This document shows, in pieces, positions 56,413-64,000 of a stretch of DNA of 64,000 nucleotides. Source of the stretch: Adenophora triphylla var. japonica (taxonomy: Eukaryota > Streptophyta > Magnoliopsida > Asterales > Campanulaceae); NCBI GenBank assembly GCA_022495995.1, contig JAFEMH010004882.1, positions 62,001 to 126,000 of the forward strand. Reading direction: 5' to 3'. The position numbers were made by a program, and so were the translations under genes. The notes under the pieces were generated by a model. The model did no database searches. It saw nothing but the letters and a program-made list of their open reading frames with translations, and had not been told where the DNA came from. The stretch's first letter is position 1; each line of letters starts with the position of its first letter.

Positions 56413-59400
56413 AATGTGCCCCGAGGGACTCCTAAGAACCCTGAAACTGTTCGGTCGAAACCTAACGGTTTATTTTATATCCGCAAGCGCACGGGCTATT
56501 GTAATATAGCGGGTGCAAGTACGAGTCGATCCCACAGAGACAGGGTTTACTTAAGGGATATTTTTGTCTTTAGAAAATATAGAAAAGATTGGGGGTAGAT
56601 AAAATTTATTTTAGAATAATAGAGAGAGCATAAACAGAAAATACTTTAATTGAAATCTTATAAAACGAAGCATTCTCGGGATTGGAAATCATACACATAT
56701 TCTTATTCATCAAATTGTCATTGTCTTAGAAATAAAAGGTTTTCATAAAAAGCAAGGATGGTATGTTAAGCCTACGCTATTTCGGGCTAAGACAATAGCG
56801 TTTGTATTCTTCACTAATTATGTCCTAACTGTTTGAGAAATCCGTTTATGTTTGCCCCCGCCCGTCACAAACGGGCATTCCGCTTATCTCTACCGACCAT
56901 AATTAGTAAGAATCCATTAAGGACGGAAGTCAACATACTTTCCATTAAAGGAACATCCCTAGGCTATCAACTACTCTCGTGATCAATGAACCTAGTTTCT
57001 TTATATGGTTCCGTCAATCGAGATTCTCCGCTAGGTACTTCTCTCAATTGACTGAATCATACAAATTGGATATCGCCAAAATGTAAGGCATTTAGAGAAT
57101 AATATAAAGAGATTGTTTTAGATGAAGAAAGAAGACAAGACTAAACATTTTGAATGATGAATAAGCATGCTTTTGAGTTTCCAACCCCAAGAATATGGGG
57201 GATTACTCACAAGCCATTGATAACATAAAAGTATAAATAGAGATTGAGTAAGAAAGACTTATGATTGCTGAGAATAATGCTTCACTTTTATTGCTTTTCC
57301 TCCAAAGTGATTCCAAGAACAAATAATGGCTTTGATCTTCAAACTCCTTTGGAAAATTGTTGTTACAAATCTTTGTATCTTCTATCTATCTAATATTAGT
57401 AATTTCTCTCTAAGAATTCGTTTTTAAGACTGATTACAAGGGTCCTATTTATAAATGGAAGGAGACTCTTCAATTGGGTGCCATCAAAAGGTGCCTTTAC
57501 ATCTGCAGTCACGACTTGCACGGCCGTGTCAAGAATTTTGCACGGCCGTGTCCTCTTTGGCGCCAGATTTGGATTTGAATTTGGAGACTTGCACGGCCGC
57601 TCCATATATAGCTACACGGCCGCTCCCTGGTTTGGCACGGCCAGGTCACTTCGATGCTCGGCCACTCCATGGGCCAAGATGGCCTGGGCCATGGCCTACG
57701 ATGCACCGCCGCTTCCCGGTTTTGCCGCACGGCCGCTCCGACCGGTTTTCGGTTTGGAGTGCTTATTTTGCTTGGTGTTCCTCCATCCTTTCTGACCAAA
57801 ATGTCCATGAATCCTTTCAGTATAAATAAAAAGACCCTAAAACCTGTCTAAAATGTATAAAACATACCAAAAACGTAAAATCTAATAAAATAACAAAAGT
57901 AAGTAAAAATACTAAAAACTAAATAAAAAGTGATGATTTATTTGTGTAAAAGTATATAAAAACTAGGATAATTGACTATATAATAGTCACTTATCAAACT
58001 CCCCACACTTAAGCCTTTGCTTGTCCCCAAGCAAACTTAGAATGAAATACGGAGAGGGAGAAAAACACGATTGATCCCTCATAAATAAAGTAGCAAGCCC
58101 TTAAATGCCTTGTAGATAATGCCTTTATCTATCTAATCATATTTTGAATACCTTTAAAAATTTATTTTAGGAAGAAATATTTTAGGGATATTTTTAAAGA
58201 GATAAAATGCAAGACAATAACCTAATATAGCATATATAGAATTTTGACCAAGTAAAGCATGCTAGAAGGAAGAATCTTTAGATTTATTTCTTGGTAGAAA
58301 AAGCTGTCACTTTTTAGAGTGATTTTTTTAGAAAAGATGAATTTTATTTCTTTAAGACGTACAAGAGAAGGTATAAACATTTATTCACAATTTAGAAGTT
58401 CTGAAGAATTGTATTACATTCTTGAATCACAAGGGTGAAGAATGGATGATGGTAGTGGAAAAATCTCGTCAAAGTCAAACAAATTTATCTTATTTTTGCA
58501 CGTGTTATATTTTTGCAAAAGACATAAGTTATTTTTGATCCTTTCAAGTAGGAGACATTGTGGTCGCGAACCCCATGTTCCTAATACTTAGATCAAGAAT
58601 ACTTTTTGGATATTACTTCCGTTTGGCAAGGAAGCATCGTCGCAGCGAACGCCATGCCCCGAGTTACTTAGGAGATAATAGGTTTCTTTTTGCTTGATTG
58701 GTGACAAATGTCACTCTTTTTAGTAATAAGATAAAATGTTTTACTTTGATTTGATTTGAAAAATGGAAGGATGGAATTTTTGATGAAAGGGTGTGATTCA
58801 AGGGATGCAAACAAAAAGGTGCTTCTAAAAAGGAAATAAATATCTAATAAAGATAAAAAAAAATGTACAATCTTAAAGAAATATTTTCAAAATTTGCATA
58901 AATGATCAAGCATAAAAAGAATTCCTTCTAATCAAATGCATTTTCCTTGATGAGATTCTATATTGTGCTATATTAACTTATGAGGCTTTCAATTATTTCC
59001 TAAAAATATCCCTTATACTTTTCCTTTTTATAGATTTCTAAGTGTATAGAAAATATGAGAGGAAAGATAAATAGGCATTTATACTAGGGCAAATGGCAAG
59101 CATAATGATAAATGATTTTTGATCATCATAGGGATTTATTATATATTTTTTTTATACTATTATACATGCATAAACGAAAAATACAACTAAGTTAAAAAGA
59201 AAAAAATTACACTAAAAAGCAAGTAAATCTAGACTAAAAAGCAAGTAAATTTAAACTAGAAAGCAAAAAATAAAAAACAAAATAAAGATAGGTATACCCC
59301 CCCCACACTTGAAATGAACATTGTCCTCAATGTGACAAAGAGTAAATAGATAAGCATGCGGTGGTAAACAAAATTATGAAAAACAGTAATATAATCCATC

Positions 59401-59486
59401 GGTTTACTATTCCGATGATGCTTGTTTAAGGTCATAAGCTCGACCCCTTTCTATCAGTAATAATGGACGGTGAGTGGTATTGTAAT
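56413..59486. other. Unclassified non-coding repeat, probably LTR or UTR of a gypsy-type element
   Basis: No coding domain was found in 3 kb. Landmarks are CGCAAGCGCACGGGCTATTG and GGGTGCAAGTACGAGTCGAT near 56480-56530, TCCCCACACTTAAGCC near 58000, and CCCCCCACACTTGAAATGAA with CATTGTCCTCAATGTG near 59300. I have seen such blocks beside plant retroelements but cannot place them firmly. A palindrome cluster lies at 57515-57745. Confidence 0.35.
57515..57745. repeat. CACGGCCGTG / CACGGCCGC cluster
   Basis: TGCACGGCCGTGTC occurs twice (about 57517 and 57539), followed by four or five CACGGCC copies in which one half is changed to CACGGCCGCTCC. The core is the same as in the copia LTRs, but the surrounding sequence differs. 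Confidence 0.85.
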
Positions 59487-60809
59487 TGTGACGACCCCAA
59501 CCCTAGGCACTCATTTTAAATAATAAATTATATGCTTTTAATATTTATGTTACCTTTATGTGTTCAATTATGTCTTTAAAATTCTTAAATTAAGATAAAT
59601 TGGGTGAGAAGTAAAATTAGAATCTTTTATGAAAATATTAGACATTAAATAAAGAAACTTGAAGAGATAATAAAAATGGAAATATGATAAATAATGTAGG
59701 GAGGTTAAATAAATGAGTAGGATGAATTAAGGGGATAAGATTTATTTTAATTTAATTTGGATGGGTGAAAGCCTTGGTTATTTTGAAATGGGGGGCCAAA
59801 ATCCCTTACTTCTCCCATGCCATGCCAAGTGTCCTCCCTCCCTCACCTCTCTTACTCCTTTCCCCTCCTCCTCCTCATTCACTACCCTTCTTCCCTAGAG
59901 AAACTCTTTGAATCCTCCATTGAAGCTCCCACTCCCCAAGCTTTGAAGTCAAGACTTTCTTCACCAAAAATCAAGTTTTAGAGCACCATTGAAGTTGAAT
60001 CACCTAGAGGAACCCATCAAGATCAATCTTTCCTTATAAAATCCAAGTAAGTTGTTATGACTTCCCTTCTTTTAATTGTTCATACTCTCCTTGATGTTCT
60101 TCTTGTTCTTGTGATGCTTGGTTCTTGCTTTGGAAACTTTAGGAGAGTTAAATGTTGGGAAAATGGAATTATTGAAGTTAGGGTTCATGGAAGATCTTGT
60201 AAAAAGGGTTTGAAATGGGTAGATTGGGTGTAGATAAATGATCTAGGATTACTTGATTTTGAATTTACATGTTTTGACTGGGACTTGGTAAGATGAAGTT
60301 ATCATTTGGTGTTCTTGAACAAGCCATGGTAGAAGGAAAGGATGAACTAGGTTGAAAGGGGTTAAAAATCTGCAAAAGGGTGGAGGAGGCTTGGGCGGTC
60401 GCCCAGTGGGCTTGGGCGGTCGCCCAAGGGCGGGAGGTCCAAATTCCCTTGAAGTCCACTTGGGCGGTCGCCCCAGTGGTTAAGGGCGGTCGCCCAAGAG
60501 GCGTAAACCATAATTTCTTTTGAGGTCCACTTGGGCGGTCGCCCGAGTGTAGAGCGATCGCAAGACCCCGAACCGGTTTTCTTAATTTAAACAAGGATCG
60601 TTTGGCAAGTTATTTGGCCACTTAAAAAGGGTGACTCCCACTTAGTAATTGAACTTGAACCTTCATTTAGGTCTTGTATCCTTGTATATGGAATTTGTAG
60701 GGTAGGTTTATGATCCCTCATTTCCTTACTTGATGTTATATATATTGTTGTTGATATTGTTTAGTGTACTCATAAATTGTTACACTTTGATATTGTTGGG
60801 CATGAGTAT
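59487..60809 (+). mobile_element. 5' part of a long LTR related to the solo LTR
   Basis: It starts TGTGACGACCCCAACCCTAG, matching the start of the LTR at 26908. It stays co-linear through TAAATTGGGTGAGAAGTAA to GGGCATGAGTAT, which corresponds to about position 28645 of the other copy. It is cut at 60809 by the second Tat element; the other part should lie beyond the window. Confidence 0.75.
60391..60560. repeat. GGGCGGTCGCCC palindrome cluster
   Basis: The 12-bp palindrome GGGCGGTCGCCC occurs five times, flanked by TT and AA or AG, with one decayed copy (AGCGATCGCA). It starts about 905 bp into the LTR, the same relative place as the GGCACGAGTCGTGCC cluster of the related solo LTR. Confidence 0.92.
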
Positions 60810-61467
60810 TGATGCTGCAGGAAATGTGCTTATCAATCTTCCTCCACGTGGCAGGACCGATCACCTGGCTTCTTGACCTGAAAACAGAACCCACGACTAG
60901 CCGGATGTGTCTCCGGCGAAGACGCTCGGGCGTGAGAGTAAGATTACAGTTGTATAAAGCTCAAAATGTATTGAATAATGAACTCAGAATACAAAATGGC
61001 AGTTACCTTTTACCGTTTGGTAGTGATGAAGTATTTATAGGCAAGAGTGATGTATTTTTGGGGAGGCGACATGTCCTCCGAGATTATAGCGGCAGTTACT
61101 TGGACGTGGGAACATGTTTATAACGGTCCCTGATTTATAGGGATGTGGTTATGAGGATTGTTCAACCAAATAAGCCGGCAAGTGTTAAGTCGTCACTTGT
61201 TGAGTTAGGTCGAGGTCGCCACTCGTGGAATGGTCGACCTGACTGTCGGGTAGAGCATGGTTCGTACCCGAATTGTAATATGGATCATGAGGTCGGACTA
61301 AGTTAGGTCAGGACCTATTAGATCGGACCGTGGGCTTAGTCGACTGACGCTTGAGATGGACTTTGGGCCTTGCTCGGCTGGGCCGGCCCTATTGAGAATG
61401 TGATAATCAAAGCTGGATGTAATTGGGCTTTACTTGCTTGGCCCAACTCGGCACTTTTGGTATGTTC
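60810..61467 (-). repeat. 3' LTR of Tat element 2
   Basis: It is about 658 bp, clearly homologous to the element 1 LTRs but more diverged from both than they are from each other. The minus-strand TATAAATA box is at 61032-61039. The following CAGTGGCCCCCAACTTTC is the polypurine-tract side. Confidence 0.9.
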
Positions 61468-61751
61468 AGTGGCCCCCAACTTTCGAGTTGACTTCGTCGA
61501 CTTGGAAGTTAAGAAGATTTCTTTGATGAAAATTGCTTTACTCGCAGGTCGATGCTAGTCTTTGAAGTAGGTCGACCATGATGACGTGGCAACATCCTGA
61601 TCGTTGGCGATGAACGGTGGGAGATGAAGGAGCGCCGATTTTTGTAATGATTACAGTTCTGACGTTTGGAACTCCTTCTCGAAAACCGCTTCAGTCTTTA
61701 ATTTTGGAAAATTAATTTTGATTTTCCTTTCCCTTTCCAAATTTAGGAAAA

Positions 61752-61759
61752 TATAAATA
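61752..61759 (+). promoter_or_regulatory. Candidate TATA box of the antisense gene, element 2
   Basis: TATAAATA lies 195 bp upstream of ATG 61954, in the same place as in element 1. Confidence 0.45.
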
Positions 61760-61953
61760 GAAAAATCCCTCTTCGTTTAGAACTTTTACTGCTCTAAAAC
61801 TTCTTCTTCTCCGGCGATAATCAAGGGATTGCAGCAAGATTTAAATCTAGCTCTCGGCTCCAGCAACGAACCTACCTTCTGCAATTAATTAAGGTATTTC
61901 CTTCGTATCTTTGCTTTAGGGTTTTAATTTATGCACTGTTCTCCGTTTCCGCC

Positions 61954-63271
61954 ATGGCTAGGACCTTTAGTTGCGAACCAGGAGCGTGGTATGGTTACTG
62001 TACTGTTAACCGTAGGGCATGCAAGAATGTGAACGGTGAGTGGAGAGTGATGTCCCTGGATGAGTGTGCCTCCATTTTGACTAGTTGGGGGTTGAATTAC
62101 ACTGAGATAGGGCTGCCCATTGTAGGGGAAATTGAAAATGTGGTGATTGACGACTCAAATGTTGTCGCTTTTCATCTATTCCATGAATTGCTTGACCATA
62201 TCACCTTGTTTTATGTTAGGGACGTCCAAAAGCCCTCCTTCCTTAGGAATAGAATAGGTTTTCCAGGGGAGTCTAGGTCGCCCTTAAATAGGTCGACTGA
62301 AATTATTCATAGGCCTGACTCCCCTGTTTCTCCTTCTTCTTGTACAGATATGGCAACTCAAGGCGGAGCTACAGCATCTACTTCCTCTGGTCCCAGAATT
62401 GTTGATGCATTCGACGATACTGACCCATGCCAGAAAGAATGAGAGGGGTTATGTCCCCCCAGGGCCATTACGTGGAAAGAAGAACACGCCTCTAGGTATG
62501 GTATGATTTGGGATTTCTGTGAGGTAAGTAAGGAAGATTATAGGGTGACCATTTATACCCAGAGGGACTTTATGAAGTTGTTTAGGTCGTCATTTACTAA
62601 GGATGCCACTAGGGTAGCCTTCTTCTATGGTCAATTTGTAGCTGGCCTCAGGTTACCTCTTGATCCCTTCATAAATGAGTTTTTAGAATGTGCCAATGCT
62701 CTCCCCCTTCAGCTCGGAGCCAATACTTGTAGGGTCCTTGTATGCTTTGCTATGGTGTGCAGATTCTTAGGATATGAACCTTGTATGAGAGTGTTCAAAG
62801 AATTTTTCAGCATAAAGTATAGTGGAGAGGACTTGAGCATCAGTACCCCCTCTAAACCTAAATCTCCCAAGCTCTTCACCAACCTCCCAAGTAAGCATAG
62901 TGGCTGGAACTCGCATGTTGTTGTGGTAGAGAGTAGACTAGGATGGGAATTCCCCTTGCCCAATGATGAAACAAAAACCATAGATGAGGGAAACTATTGG
63001 GAGCCGACCTGGCATCTTAACTTGTATAGGGCTTTGTGTCGCTTAGTCGAGAGAAGACCCATTAGCTGGGAGAGTCTGCTCACCACCAGGTATAACTTCG
63101 TCCAGGCTGGGATGATGCCTGGAGATGGAGTGGTAGAGCCTCTTGTCCCTGTGTTGAGAGGACAAATATATCCCGACTGGGTTACTCATTCTCTGGGGAG
63201 GTTTGGGAATTTGTGCCAGCGTTGCAAGAAGACAGAAAACTACTGCAAGGATAACGGGGAGCATGCCGGTG
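61954..63271 (+). pseudogene. Antisense extra gene of Tat element 2, exon 1, one frame break
   Basis: ATG at 61954 opens MARTFSCEPGAWYGYCTVNR. The frame is shifted at about 62430, between DAFDDTDPCQK and NERGY. The rest (to 63271) carries VAFFYGQFVAGLRLPLDPFI, VCRFLGYEPCMRVFKEFF and NYWEPTWHLNLYRALCRLVE, resembling the Transposase_28 (gypsy-type) family. Near the end C-x2-C and C-x6-H spacing (LCQRCKKTENYCKDNGEH) may bind zinc; this is inference. It ends at donor G|GTAAGA (63272). Confidence 0.8.
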
Positions 63272-63339
63272 GTAAGATCTTGTTCTGCAATCCTTTACTC
63301 GTCTATTGTTATCTTGTATATGTATGTAACTCTTAGATC

Positions 63340-63620
63340 GTCCGTTGTTTTCTCGTATGTCGAACTTAGTTAGCTCGTACATAGAACTATTACGAATTGC
63401 AACTCTATCAATTTGCCTGCTCGTATGTAGAACTTAGTTAGCTCGTACATAGAACTATTACGAATTGCAACTCTATCAATTTGCCTGCTCGTATGTAGAA
63501 CTTAGTTAGCTCGTACATAGAACTATTACGAATTGCAACTCTATCAAATTGCCTGCTCGTATGTAGAGTTATTCAATTCGTACATAAAACTGCTTTGAGT
63601 TGTATCAATCATCTCATCAA
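63340..63620 (+). repeat. Minisatellite in the intron of the antisense gene
   Basis: A unit of about 65 bp containing TGCCTGCTCGTATGTAGAAC and TTAGCTCGTACATAGAACTA occurs three times nearly unchanged, plus partial copies. The same intron of element 1 has a degenerate version. Confidence 0.88.
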
Positions 63621-63684
63621 TGGTTTACTCGTAGAACTGTTTTGAATTGCCGAGCTAACACTTGATTTCTTTGATGTCGTGTAG

Positions 63685-64000
63685 TTTTAACTCCCGAGCA
63701 AGAAGCGAATATGGTGCGTATTGTTGGGGTATCTGATAAGAAGAAAGCGAGGAAGGACCATGGGAAGGCCAATGCTCGTGCTCACAGGCAGAGGGAAGCC
63801 GCGTTGAGGACCAGTCAGCTCCCAAAAGACAATATTGGGATGGTGCCAATGGAAGGGTAGATGAAGAAGATCCTTTCTTTGAGCGGCGATCATACCTTGA
63901 GCGTGACTGAGGAAGGAAATGAATCCAACAGATCTGGCAGGCCTGACGTGAGCTCCGACCCAACTACTGATGTCAATGTAGGGACCTCCGTCTTTGTCGG
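63685..64000 (+). pseudogene. Antisense extra gene of Tat element 2, exon 2 (runs off window)
   Basis: Acceptor GTGTAG|TTTT at 63684 leads to LTPEQEANMVRIVGVSDKKK, matching element 1 exon 2. A TAG at about 63857 in the PMEG region interrupts the frame. The basic, Lys/Arg-rich character is kept. Confidence 0.7.

Larger units (their letters stand above)
60810..64000 (-). mobile_element. Second Tat-type element, partial (3' LTR side)
   Basis: An LTR followed by the same antisense extra gene as in element 1, in the same orientation. Gag-pol and the other LTR must lie beyond 64000. AGTAT (60805-60809) would be the left target duplication. Confidence 0.85.

Noticed and set aside
56068..56598. 176-residue open frame
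   Set aside because: It lies over a putative minus-strand SINE and its internal duplication, starts in a T run and shows no domain.

Overview
The window is plant nuclear DNA, most likely from a core eudicot. Two split genes with GT-AG introns carry plant-only proteins (LAZY1 and a six-span membrane protein). Low gene density, about 20 Stowaway-type MITEs with CTCCCTCCGTCCC-like ends, tRNA-derived SINEs, and Ty1/copia and Ty3/gypsy elements point the same way. I cannot name the species from the sequence. Only three ordinary host genes are well supported: LAZY1 (3042-5981, minus), a one-exon conserved plant protein of unknown role (41345-42031, minus) and a multi-pass membrane protein (52681-54190, minus).

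Layout. 1-15 kb: a SINE with a 12-bp target duplication, LAZY1 with MITEs in two introns, then intergenic DNA with Stowaway MITEs, a fold-back element and a hAT-like MITE. 15.06-19.62 kb: a decayed TIR element carrying a plant mobile domain (PMD) plus OTU protease gene, with arrays of long palindromes near both ends. 20-25.5 kb: more MITEs and a Pack-MULE (23041-24877, 9-bp target duplication) that has captured part of a MORF RNA-editing-factor gene. 25.73-40.45 kb: a complete Ty3/gypsy element of the Tat type on the minus strand (target duplication ATAGA), with gag-pol and a convergent extra gene on the opposite strand; a 2.67-kb solo LTR has inserted into that gene. 44.11-50.37 kb: a complete Ty1/copia element (target duplication GAAAT). 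50.4-52.2 kb: a copia gag remnant holding a MITE inside a MITE. 54.8-60.8 kb: a Tourist-like MITE, a putative SINE, an unclassified repeat and part of a long LTR. 60.81-64 kb: the end of a second Tat element in the same orientation, running off the window.

Two themes cross the boundaries between elements. First, several otherwise unrelated elements each contain a cluster of short CpG-rich palindromes with an element-specific core: CACGGCCGTG in the copia LTRs and at 57.5 kb, GGCACGAGTCGTGCC and GGGCGGTCGCCC at the same relative place in two related long LTRs, ACTCGAGATGCATCTCGAGT in the PMD-OTU element, and CGACTAAGAGTCG in the Tat element. Second, genes that look otherwise intact (LAZY1, the membrane protein, the young copia element) are broken by losses of one or two bases, several in homopolymer runs. 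This may be consensus error in the assembly rather than biology.

The host genes show no sign of working together. The retroelement genes form the usual gag-protease-RT-RNase H-integrase sets.
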